The notes under the pieces are model-generated. The model had not been told where the DNA came from, ran no database searches, and saw only the letters and a program-made list of their open reading frames with translations. A stretch of DNA of 64,000 nt from assembly GCA_023393115.1 (NCBI GenBank), contig JAEWMS010000077.1, forward strand, positions 1 through 64,000. Direction: 5' to 3'. Positions 51,788 through 58,661 of this stretch are shown in pieces. How positions within the stretch are numbered: the stretch's first letter is position 1; every line of letters begins with the position of its first letter. The stretch comes from Bacillota bacterium (GTDB lineage: Bacteria; Bacillota; Clostridia; Acetivibrionales; DSM-1351). A program made the translations under genes and the position numbers.

Positions 51788-52420
51788 TTACATTTTTGTT
51801 CTAAATATATCCAGCAGCTCTTGGGCAGCCTTTTTTATATCATTTTGTGCAATAATTGCCGAAACTACCGCTATTCCATCTATTCCTGTTGCTACCAGTT
51901 CACCTGCATTTTTGTTACTAATACCTCCGATGCCTACTATCGGTATATTTACGGCTTTTCTAACAGCAAGCAGCTGTTCTTTGGACACAAGCTCTGCATC
52001 TGTTTTGGTATTTGTCGAATATAGAGCCCCAACACCAATATAGTCTGCTCCGGCATTAACGGCTTTTATAGCATCTTCTACAGTGTTTGCCGATACACCC
52101 ACAATTTTATCCCTTCCAATTATTCTTCTGACAACTTCAGCCGGCAGATCACTTTGTCCCACATGAATACCAGCTGCATCTATGGCAAGGGCTATATCTA
52201 CCCTATCATTAATGATTAGGGGTATTTTATATTTATCTGTTACAGCTTTAACCTTCGTAGCATATTGATAAAAATCCAGTGATGAAGCACTTTTTTCTCT
52301 GAGCTGTACAATGGTACATCCGCCTTGGATGGCACTTTCAACCGCTTCTTCAAGGATTTGGGTACTCATAAGTTCCCTGTCGGTAACCAGATACAAGGTA
52401 TAGTCTATTTCATATCTCAT
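51788..52420 (-). CDS. thiE: Thiamin-phosphate synthase
   Basis: A 210-residue TIM-barrel enzyme joining HMP-diphosphate and thiazole phosphate to thiamin phosphate. Typical blocks are LVTDRELM, VQLREKSASSLDFY, LIINDRVDIALAIDAAGIHVGQSDLP and GVGALYSTNTK, with IVGIGGISNKNAGEL closing the phosphate site. It overlaps thiM by 11 bp. ATG follows AGGGCTAG. Confidence 0.97.
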   Translation of the reverse strand: MRYEIDYTLYLVTDRELMSTQILEEAVESAIQGGCTIVQLREKSASSLDFYQYATKVKAVTDKYKIPLIINDRVDIALAIDAAGIHVGQSDLPAEVVRRIIGRDKIVGVSANTVEDAIKAVNAGADYIGVGALYSTNTKTDAELVSKEQLLAVRKAVNIPIVGIGGISNKNAGELVATGIDGIAVVSAIIAQNDIKKAAQELLDIFRTKM

Positions 52421-53231
52421 TTATTCTAGCCCTCTCCACTAACATTTTCTCATCGAACCGGCTGATAGCATCTAGTATACCAATATGAAAACTACCAGTT
52501 CCTATGTCTCCAGCCTTTTCATAAGCAACTTCTCCCGCAATTCCCATGGCGGCAATTCCTGCAACGGCAGCCACAAATGTATCCTTACCAGCTCCACAAA
52601 AGGAGCCCACCAGGGCAGTAGTCATACAGCCGGTTCCTGTTACGTTCGAAAGTAGTCTGTGGCCGTTGCTGACAGCAGCAATTCTTTTTCCATCCGATAT
52701 GATATCTACGGCTCCCGTAATAGCGGCAACACAACCAAGCCTCTCGGCTACGGCTGAAGCAATTTTTCTTGCATCACCTAAAGAAATATCCTCTTCAGCA
52801 GCATCCACCCCCTTTGTATTTGAGCGAAGTCCTGCAATAAATGAGATTTCAGACATATTACCCCTAACAATGCTTATTTTTACTTCTGAAAGAATCCTTT
52901 GTGTTGTCTCATTTCTGAGTGTGGACGCCCCGGCTCCTACTGGGTCGAACACTACAGGTATCCCCAGTTCATTTGCCCTCTTACCGGCTGAAAGCATTGC
53001 TTCTACTGTTCTCTTATTCAATGTACCGATGTTTAATACAAGAGCAGAAGAAATAGCTGTAATGTCGGCGGCTTCGTCGATATCATCCGCCATTATCGGT
53101 GATGCCCCAATTGCCAGAATTATGTTGGCACAATCATTTACAGTGACATAATTGGTTATGTTATGTACAAGTGGCTTCTTTTTTCTAAGCTGACCCAAAA
53201 GTTCAGCTGCTGCATTTACTAAATTACTCAT
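52410..53231 (-). CDS. thiM: Hydroxyethylthiazole kinase
   Basis: A 273-residue ribokinase-fold enzyme that phosphorylates the thiazole alcohol in salvage. It has VHNITNYVTVNDCANIILAIGASP at the N terminus, PVVFDPVGAGAS, and the catalytic VTGTGCMTTALVGSF. The start overlaps the thiC stop by 8 bp. With ThiW it forms a thiazole-salvage pair; no thiazole-synthesis genes (thiG, thiH, thiS) are present in this operon. Confidence 0.97.
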   Translation of the reverse strand: MSNLVNAAAELLGQLRKKKPLVHNITNYVTVNDCANIILAIGASPIMADDIDEAADITAISSALVLNIGTLNKRTVEAMLSAGKRANELGIPVVFDPVGAGASTLRNETTQRILSEVKISIVRGNMSEISFIAGLRSNTKGVDAAEEDISLGDARKIASAVAERLGCVAAITGAVDIISDGKRIAAVSNGHRLLSNVTGTGCMTTALVGSFCGAGKDTFVAAVAGIAAMGIAGEVAYEKAGDIGTGSFHIGILDAISRFDEKMLVERARINEI

Positions 53232-54549
53232 CTTTTACTCCTTTCTTTGGCGAAAATTCCACAGACTCTCCCGCCAGTATTTTATTTGTTGTTCTCATGG
53301 CACACATTTTGCCGCACATGGAACAGGAATGCTTATCTGTTGGCGGTGCACTCTCAAAGTATTTTCTAGCCTTATCTCCGTCAATGGCATAGGAGAACAT
53401 CTCTTCCCAATCAATTCTCCTTCTGGCATCGCTCATTTTATTGTCTATCTCACGTGCATTGGGTATTCCTTTTGCGATATCGGCGGCGTGGGCAGCTATC
53501 CTTGAAGCAACTATTCCCTCTTTTACGTCCTGTAAATCAGGCAGGCGCAGATGTTCTGCCGGAGTGACATAACAAAGGAAGTCTGCGCCGTTTGCCGCAG
53601 CTATGGCGCCGCCGATGGCAGAGGTAATGTGGTCATAGCCCGGCGCAATATCTGTAACAAGGGGCCCTAGCACATAGAAGGGTGCGCCGTGGCAGAGCCT
53701 CTTCTGTATAGTCATATTTGCAGCTATTTCATTTATAGCCATGTGTCCGGGACCTTCCACCATTACTTGCACATCCTTTTCCCAGGCGCGTTTGGTCAGA
53801 TTTCCAAGTTCTATCAATTCGCTTAGCTGTCCAGCATCGGAACTGTCATGAATACTTCCGGGTCTTAAGGCATCTCCAAGACTGATGGTAACATCGTACT
53901 CACGAAGAATATCTAGAAATTCATCATAGTATTCATAGAATGGATTCTCGTTTCCGGTCATCTCCATCCACGCAAACAGCAGAGAACCACCTCTTGAAAC
54001 AATATTTGTAAGTCTTTTGGAACGTTTGAAGCACTCTACGGCACGTCTGTTAATTCCTGCATGGATGGTCATAAAGTCTACGCCTTCTTTTGCATGTGCC
54101 TCCACCACCTTAAAGAAATCCCTGGCCTTTATATCCATAAGATCTTTTTCTAGGTATCCGATGGCATCATACATGGGAACAGTACCTATCATTGCAGGCG
54201 AACGTTCTATAAGCTGTTTTCTGAAGGTGTTAGTCTTACCATAATTGCTTAAATCCATAATTGCTTCAACACCAAATTTTATTGCCATATCAACCTTTTC
54301 CATCTCTTTTGAATAATCGATACAGTCACCTGAAATACCTAGATTCACGTTAATTTTTGTTTTAAGCCCCTCCCCTATACCTTCAGGGCTCAAAGCCTTA
54401 TGATTGATATTTGCAGGAATTGCTACCCTGCCACAGGCCACAAGCGCCCTAAGCTTTTCTTCTTCTATGAATTCCTTTTTGGCCACAATAGCCATTTCTT
54501 TTGTAACAATACCCTTTCTTGCTGCTTCCATTTGAGTTTTATATGTCAT
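53224..54549 (-). CDS. thiC: Phosphomethylpyrimidine synthase
   Basis: A 441-residue radical SAM enzyme that rearranges aminoimidazole ribotide to HMP phosphate. It is of the short clostridial type without the N-terminal extension. Blocks include IPANINH, MDLSNYGKTN, MVEGPGHMAINEI, GPLVTDIAPGYDHITSAIGGA and the C-terminal cluster motif CSMCGKMCAM that binds [4Fe-4S]. ATG follows AAAGGACAAC; a longer in-frame start lacks a site. A hairpin separates it from thiD. Confidence 0.97.
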   Translation of the reverse strand: MTYKTQMEAARKGIVTKEMAIVAKKEFIEEEKLRALVACGRVAIPANINHKALSPEGIGEGLKTKINVNLGISGDCIDYSKEMEKVDMAIKFGVEAIMDLSNYGKTNTFRKQLIERSPAMIGTVPMYDAIGYLEKDLMDIKARDFFKVVEAHAKEGVDFMTIHAGINRRAVECFKRSKRLTNIVSRGGSLLFAWMEMTGNENPFYEYYDEFLDILREYDVTISLGDALRPGSIHDSSDAGQLSELIELGNLTKRAWEKDVQVMVEGPGHMAINEIAANMTIQKRLCHGAPFYVLGPLVTDIAPGYDHITSAIGGAIAAANGADFLCYVTPAEHLRLPDLQDVKEGIVASRIAAHAADIAKGIPNAREIDNKMSDARRRIDWEEMFSYAIDGDKARKYFESAPPTDKHSCSMCGKMCAMRTTNKILAGESVEFSPKKGVKDE

Positions 54550-54587
54550 AATGTTGTCCTTTCTGCAATAATGCAATATAATATTTA

Positions 54588-54623
54588 CTAAAAGCCCTCC
54601 CACTGGTAATGACAGGCTTTTAG
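54588..54623 (-). other. Hairpin between thiD and thiC
   Basis: A 9-bp perfect stem (CTAAAAGCC/GGCTTTTAG) beginning one base after the thiD stop, with an 18-base loop. There is no T-run, so it is more likely an RNA-processing or stability element than a full terminator. Confidence 0.5.
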
Positions 54624-55439
54624 TCAAATTAACTCTTCTATTTGAGGCAAACCATCTCTGTAAAGCTTGTAGAAATGGTTTGTGGGGCCGTGGCCTTTTC
54701 CAATATCAAGGGAATGCTCAATAGCCATTGTTACATAATCCTTGGCTTTCTTGACCGCATGGGCACAGTTCATACCTAGTGCAAGATTTGATGCTATGGC
54801 CGAAGACAGGGTGCAGCCTGTTCCATGAGTATTCTTGGTAGGAATCCTTTTGGACATAAAGCTATGATAAGCGTTTCCGTCAAAAAGAATATCTTCGGCA
54901 TCTCCCTCACGATGTCCGCCTTTAATTAATACATTTTTAGCCCCCATTCCATATATTCTCTCAGCTGCCTTTTTTACGTCCTTATCTGAAACAATATTCA
55001 TCCCCGTTATGGCTTCTGCCTCAGGTATATTCGGAGTAAGTATGTAAGCCTGCGGGATCAGCTCCCTGATAAAATAATCCAGAGCATTTTCCTGCATCAA
55101 CGCATGACCTCCTTTAGCCACCATCACAGGATCTATTACTATGTTAGGGGGCTTGTATTCCTTCAGTTTTCTGCTTACAGCCTCCATACATTCACAACCC
55201 GATAGCATTCCAACTTTAACTGCGTCCACTTCAATATCTTCGAATATGGCATCCATTTGTTTTTCAATAATGTCAGCTCTAATATCCTGAATGTCTATTA
55301 CCCTGCAAGTATTTTCAGCAACAATAGATACTATTACACTCATGCCATAAAGCCCATGTGCAGAAAAAGTTTTAAGGTCAGCTTGTATTCCAGCGCCACC
55401 ACTGCAGTCTGATCCTGCAATTGTCAAAATTTTGTTCAT
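54624..55439 (-). CDS. thiD: Hydroxymethylpyrimidine/phosphomethylpyrimidine kinase
   Basis: A 271-residue ribokinase-fold enzyme that phosphorylates HMP and HMP phosphate to the diphosphate used by ThiE. It shows IAGSDCSGGAGIQADLKTFSAHG at the N terminus, DPVMVAKGGHALM, and a catalytic NTHGTGCTLSSAIA near the C terminus. ATG follows GGAGGACATG. It is the first gene of the thi operon and directly follows the two TPP riboswitches. Confidence 0.97.
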   Translation of the reverse strand: MNKILTIAGSDCSGGAGIQADLKTFSAHGLYGMSVIVSIVAENTCRVIDIQDIRADIIEKQMDAIFEDIEVDAVKVGMLSGCECMEAVSRKLKEYKPPNIVIDPVMVAKGGHALMQENALDYFIRELIPQAYILTPNIPEAEAITGMNIVSDKDVKKAAERIYGMGAKNVLIKGGHREGDAEDILFDGNAYHSFMSKRIPTKNTHGTGCTLSSAIASNLALGMNCAHAVKKAKDYVTMAIEHSLDIGKGHGPTNHFYKLYRDGLPQIEELI

Positions 55440-55476
55440 TCATGTCCTCCTTTCAATTTCAAAACTAATAGACAAT

Positions 55477-55508
55477 AAAAAAATGCCCAACCGCTAAGGT
55501 TAAGCATT
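55477..55508 (-). terminator. thiD: Terminator of the downstream TPP riboswitch
   Basis: An 11-bp stem with two G-U pairs (AATGCTTAACC/GGTTGGGCATT), 5-base loop, then TTTTTTT on the minus strand. It lies between the proximal aptamer and thiD, consistent with transcriptional control. Confidence 0.92.
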
Positions 55509-55539
55509 AATTGTAAAAATAGTGTATGACTATGTACTC

Positions 55540-55643
55540 TTTGCTTCCCTACAACGGTGTTAACCGACAGGTTCCAAGGGTCAGGTTCTACCTTCTCAAC
55601 CAATACAGAGCATAGCTGTATATATTATGGTCCCCCCACAAAA
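55540..55643 (-). promoter_or_regulatory. TPP riboswitch, downstream copy
   Basis: The conserved aptamer core is present in order on the minus strand: a GGGGGG segment, TGAGA, ACCCTTGGAACCTG (written with a CCTGACCC prefix) and GTAGGGA, closed by a P1 stem TTTG/CAAA. It binds thiamin diphosphate and should stop transcription at the terminator that follows. Confidence 0.95.
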
Positions 55644-55689
55644 TGATTATTAAGTTGTAACATTATAATCGTAATATCCTATGTAAATC

Positions 55690-55722
55690 AAAAAAACGCT
55701 CACCCTCAAGGGCAAACGCTTT
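55690..55722 (-). terminator. Terminator of the upstream TPP riboswitch
   Basis: A 13-bp stem with some G-U pairs (AAAGCGTTTGCCC/GGGTGAGCGTTTT) with a 4-base loop, then a T-run. It gives the first aptamer its own expression platform. Confidence 0.88.
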
Positions 55723-55747
55723 AATCAAAAATAAGTCCTAATTTTGA

Positions 55748-55840
55748 TTTGCTTCCCTTCAACGGTGTTAACCGACAGGTTCTAAGGGTCAGGTTCTACC
55801 TTCTCAACCTCAGGAATTACTCCATCGGTCCCCCCGCAAC
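55748..55840 (-). promoter_or_regulatory. TPP riboswitch, upstream copy
   Basis: A second complete aptamer: TTGCGGGGGG, GTTGAGA, ACCCTTAGAACCTG, and AGGGAAGCAA, with P1 stem TTGC/GCAA. The core from GAGAAGG to AACACCGTT differs from the downstream copy by only one base, suggesting recent duplication. Confidence 0.95.
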
Positions 55841-55851
55841 ATGTTTCTTGG

Positions 55852-55880
55852 ATTGTAACATATTACTGATTATATGTAAA
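55852..55880 (-). promoter_or_regulatory. Predicted promoter of the thi operon
   Basis: Minus-strand TTTACA (55880-55875), 17 bp, TACAAT (55857-55852). Transcription would start just before the upstream aptamer, so both riboswitches share this promoter. Confidence 0.8.
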
Positions 55881-55889
55881 GAATTTCTA

Positions 55890-56303
55890 CTAATATTTCG
55901 GTTTGATCATAAACCTTCCTTGCTCCGCCTTTACAAAACCATATTTCTCATACAAGCCATGAGCATCCTTTGTTGCGAGAATTCCTCTCAAATCCTTATA
56001 CTCCTCTGACTCAGTAATACATTTAACAAGACTCTTACCAAGTTCCTTTCCTCTGTGCTGTTCATCTATTATCACATCACAGAGCCAATACATTGTAGAC
56101 ATATCTGACACAACTCTTGCAAAGCCTATCTGCTCACTGCCGAGGTAAATACCGTAAGCATCAGAGTTCTTAATAGCATTTTCAATAGTTTCAATAGATC
56201 TCTGATTTCCCCAATAACTTTTTTCCAAGAGAGATTTGATCTTATGAGTTGACAACAAGGACTTGTCATTGCTGATTTTATACTCCCCCAACTTACATTC
56301 CAT
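55890..56303 (-). CDS. GNAT family N-acetyltransferase
   Basis: A 137-residue acetyltransferase. The acetyl-CoA loop is in IIDEQHRGKELGKSLVKCI (H-R-G-K-E-L-G), followed by LRGILATKDAHGLYEKYGF. The start KSLLEKSYWGNQRSIETIENAI resembles the GNAT group around YhhY/Ats1-like proteins. ATG follows GGAGGGGC. It ends just before the thi-operon promoter and is not part of that operon. Confidence 0.9.
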   Translation of the reverse strand: MECKLGEYKISNDKSLLSTHKIKSLLEKSYWGNQRSIETIENAIKNSDAYGIYLGSEQIGFARVVSDMSTMYWLCDVIIDEQHRGKELGKSLVKCITESEEYKDLRGILATKDAHGLYEKYGFVKAEQGRFMIKPKY

Positions 56304-56430
56304 ATAGCCCCTCCTTTACCGATAATCTGTTTTTTTGTACTTTTTATCTTTAGTTGTAGTTATTTTGTAAATTATACATTACTAAAACTGTTCCGGCAAG
56401 TAAGTTCCCTGGCTTATATAAATTCTATGA

Positions 56431-56482
56431 AGAAAAAACCAAAAAAAATGATAGGAATAAATCCTACCATTTTATTTGGTTT
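56431..56482 (-). terminator. Terminator of the Gly/Asn-rich protein gene
   Basis: The stem AAATGGTAGGA/TCCTATCATTT (one mismatch) with a TTTATT loop, followed on the minus strand by a run of T (TTTTTTTTGG). It sits just past the stop codon. Confidence 0.9.
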
Positions 56483-56484
56483 CA

Positions 56485-56868
56485 CTATACTGCATTATGA
56501 ACAAATGAAGCTATACTATTTAATGGAATATCTGTTACTGATCCAACATTATATACCGGTATGCCATTGCCATTGCCGTATCCGCCATAGTTCTGATTGA
56601 AATTGCAGCCGTATCCATTGCCATATCCGCCGTGCATGTTATTGTTGTCGCCCATATCACTTCCACAGGAATTTCCCAGTGAACATCCCGGTGCCGGACC
56701 AATTCTTGTAATCAATCTGACAAAACATTCGTTAACACCTAATATTACTCCGGTAAATCCGCAACCGGACTGGCCTCCACTTTTTGTAAATATAGTTACA
56801 GTTTCACCGATATATTTTGACAGCAGGTGGCAAAGATTATCGTTACAACCAAAGTTACCGTCTCCCAT
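56485..56868 (-). CDS. Gly/Asn-rich protein with LSm-like N-terminal domain, probable spore protein
   Basis: A 127-residue protein. Residues 9-57 (LCHLLSKYIGETVTIFTKSGG, then GFTGVILGVNECFVRLIT) have the beta pattern of small LSm/coat-type domains that read as a short barrel. A tail follows of Gly, Asn and Tyr repeats (GGYGNGYGC, NYGGYGNGNG) and a final strand (VTDIPLNSIASFVH). Similar clostridial proteins are usually left hypothetical or linked to the spore surface. Three cysteines lie in the middle and could crosslink. ATG follows AAAGGAGC. No enzymatic motif is seen; the function is inferred only from composition. Confidence 0.7.
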   Translation of the reverse strand: MGDGNFGCNDNLCHLLSKYIGETVTIFTKSGGQSGCGFTGVILGVNECFVRLITRIGPAPGCSLGNSCGSDMGDNNNMHGGYGNGYGCNFNQNYGGYGNGNGIPVYNVGSVTDIPLNSIASFVHNAV

Positions 56869-56963
56869 ATTATTAAGCTCCTTTCCTTTATTCTACTTCG
56901 TCTTAATAATAATTTATGTTAACCCTATATAAAGTGTTACACCGGGAAACGAAAAACTTATTT

Positions 56964-57548
56964 TTATTTATCTGAAAGTATTCCATCATGCCAATGACTT
57001 CGGCAAAGACTTATATACCTGTCGTTACCTCCAACTTCAACCTGTTCGCCTTCTTTTAAGATTTTATTGCCCTGATATCTGGCATTCATTATTGCTTTTT
57101 TACCGCACCAGCATATGGTTTTTACTTCTTCAATGGTATCGGCCCATGCCAGAAGGTATTGGCTCCCCTCAAAAAGTTCTCCTCTGAAATCGGCTCGAAG
57201 GCCGTAACAAATAACAGGAATCCTGTCATTGTCCACAAGCCTTGTCAAATGGTAAACCTGCTGTTTTGTCAGGAACTGCGCCTCATCAATTATTACACAG
57301 TTGATATCCGCATACTTATTTATATAGTCATGCACCACTTCATAAATATTACTGTTTTTGAATAAAAGCAGACATTCTTCAGTCAAACCTGCCCTTGACT
57401 TAATTATGCAGCCGCCATCACGGTTATCGATGGATGGCTTCATCAGAAGGACTCTTTGACCTCTTTCCTCATAGTTATACTTAACCATAAGTGCGTTAGC
57501 AGTTTTTGAACTATTCATAGCACCATACCTGAAATACAATTTAGCCAT
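56964..57548 (-). CDS. tdk: Thymidine kinase
   Basis: A 194-residue type II thymidine kinase for deoxynucleoside salvage. The P-loop is GAMNSSKTA, the variant shared with the E. coli type. VIIDEAQFLTKQQVYHL gives the Asp/Glu of the metal site, and GLRADFRGELFEGSQYLL the lasso region. Four zinc ligands are split as CWCG and CRSH. The ATG used has GGGGG upstream and matches homologues at MAKLYF. It lies alone between the Gly/Asn-rich gene and the tocopherol-cyclase-like gene. Confidence 0.95.
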   Translation of the reverse strand: MAKLYFRYGAMNSSKTANALMVKYNYEERGQRVLLMKPSIDNRDGGCIIKSRAGLTEECLLLFKNSNIYEVVHDYINKYADINCVIIDEAQFLTKQQVYHLTRLVDNDRIPVICYGLRADFRGELFEGSQYLLAWADTIEEVKTICWCGKKAIMNARYQGNKILKEGEQVEVGGNDRYISLCRSHWHDGILSDK

Positions 57549-57634
57549 AGCAACCCCCACGTTTTAAGTAATTAACTACACAAAACAAGATTTTACTTTA
57601 ATAGTATACCTTATTTAATATGCAGTTGAAATTA

Positions 57635-58606
57635 TTATGTCAGAAATTTTTTGTAGTTTCCCGCAAGCTCAAGTCCTGTGTTCTCTCCAGTATCTCTGAA
57701 CACTACCCTGTCAGGCTTTTCAATAAGTTCTACTTCTACAGTTGAAGTAATGGATTCTGTTATATCAACCTCCATTACTCCCTTTTTCGGCGCTTTAAGT
57801 ATCCCACCCTTACTAAACGTTACCTTTAATCGGAGGTAATATTTTGAATCCTCAATTAAAATGTCTAGCAGCTTATCCACTATTTTTAGTTTCCTAACCT
57901 TAGCGCCGGTATAGGTTGCAAATCTCAAAAAGTTGTTATTAATCTTGAGGAAAGCAATAAGTCCGTCAAATTCCCGGTGGAACCATGGGATCGATGCTAT
58001 TGAAAACATCAGAGATGTATTCCTCCGGCTAAAATTATTGGTCTGCAGCCATATCCATGAGTGAGGAAAGGACTTACCCCAATCCTTTTCAATATACCCG
58101 TATCCATCAGTGAAATCAACATGAGTGCCATTATAGCTTATCCATCCCTTCAGGCCGCTATGAATGTTTATTATGCCATGATGACATTCCATAAATGGAA
58201 CAAATGAAAAGGGTCCCATAATCCCGGGACTCAATAGTTTTTTTGGAAAAGGTACTACATCTGTAAACTCCAATTGCCCGGTAAGGGTTAAATTGGAACT
58301 CGATAGATTTAGACTTATTCCCGATTTATTAAAATGATTATCTAGTAATGAAATATCTAGCTCATTTTCAGAATATTTGAAAGCCTCTTTCGGATAACTT
58401 ATATATTCTGTAAATCCTATTTTGGCATCTACAAACTGTATAAAGGAGTGTGCCTTTTGTTTGGAAATTGCTACACCAGGTATAATAGCAAAAATGTTTT
58501 TTGAGGGTTTATCTATAATTTTATAGTACCAACCCTCAAAATAATAGTTTCTTTTATATTTACCCTGAAATATTTCAGGATTGAAAATTCTTCTGATTGT
58601 ATACAT
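57635..58606 (-). CDS. Tocopherol cyclase-like protein
   Basis: A 323-residue protein resembling the tocopherol cyclase family (PF14249-like). The N-terminal blocks are YYFEGWYYKIID and FAIIPGVAI, later GPFSFVPFMECHHGI, the conserved YGYIEKDWGKSFPHSWIWLQTN, and ASIPWF. In plants the enzyme closes the chromanol ring of vitamin E, which anaerobic bacteria do not make. Bacterial members therefore have another, unknown task, perhaps on lipids. The ATG used has GGAG 6 bases upstream; that site lies inside a perfect 30-bp palindrome. Gene order ties it to the hydrolase gene just upstream. Confidence 0.85.
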   Translation of the reverse strand: MYTIRRIFNPEIFQGKYKRNYYFEGWYYKIIDKPSKNIFAIIPGVAISKQKAHSFIQFVDAKIGFTEYISYPKEAFKYSENELDISLLDNHFNKSGISLNLSSSNLTLTGQLEFTDVVPFPKKLLSPGIMGPFSFVPFMECHHGIINIHSGLKGWISYNGTHVDFTDGYGYIEKDWGKSFPHSWIWLQTNNFSRRNTSLMFSIASIPWFHREFDGLIAFLKINNNFLRFATYTGAKVRKLKIVDKLLDILIEDSKYYLRLKVTFSKGGILKAPKKGVMEVDITESITSTVEVELIEKPDRVVFRDTGENTGLELAGNYKKFLT

Positions 58607-58611
58607 TCTGT

Positions 58612-58641
58612 ACTCCGTCATATATGCATATATGACGGAGT
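58612..58641 (-). repeat. Perfect 30-bp palindrome over a ribosome binding site
   Basis: ACTCCGTCATATATG followed directly by CATATATGACGGAGT, with no mismatch. On the minus strand it lies between the hydrolase stop and the tocopherol-cyclase-like start, and its last arm contains the GGAG of that gene. In RNA the site would be buried in a long hairpin. No T-run follows, so termination is less likely than control of translation. Confidence 0.85.
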
Positions 58642-58661
58642 TTATCCAATACTTTGCTATT

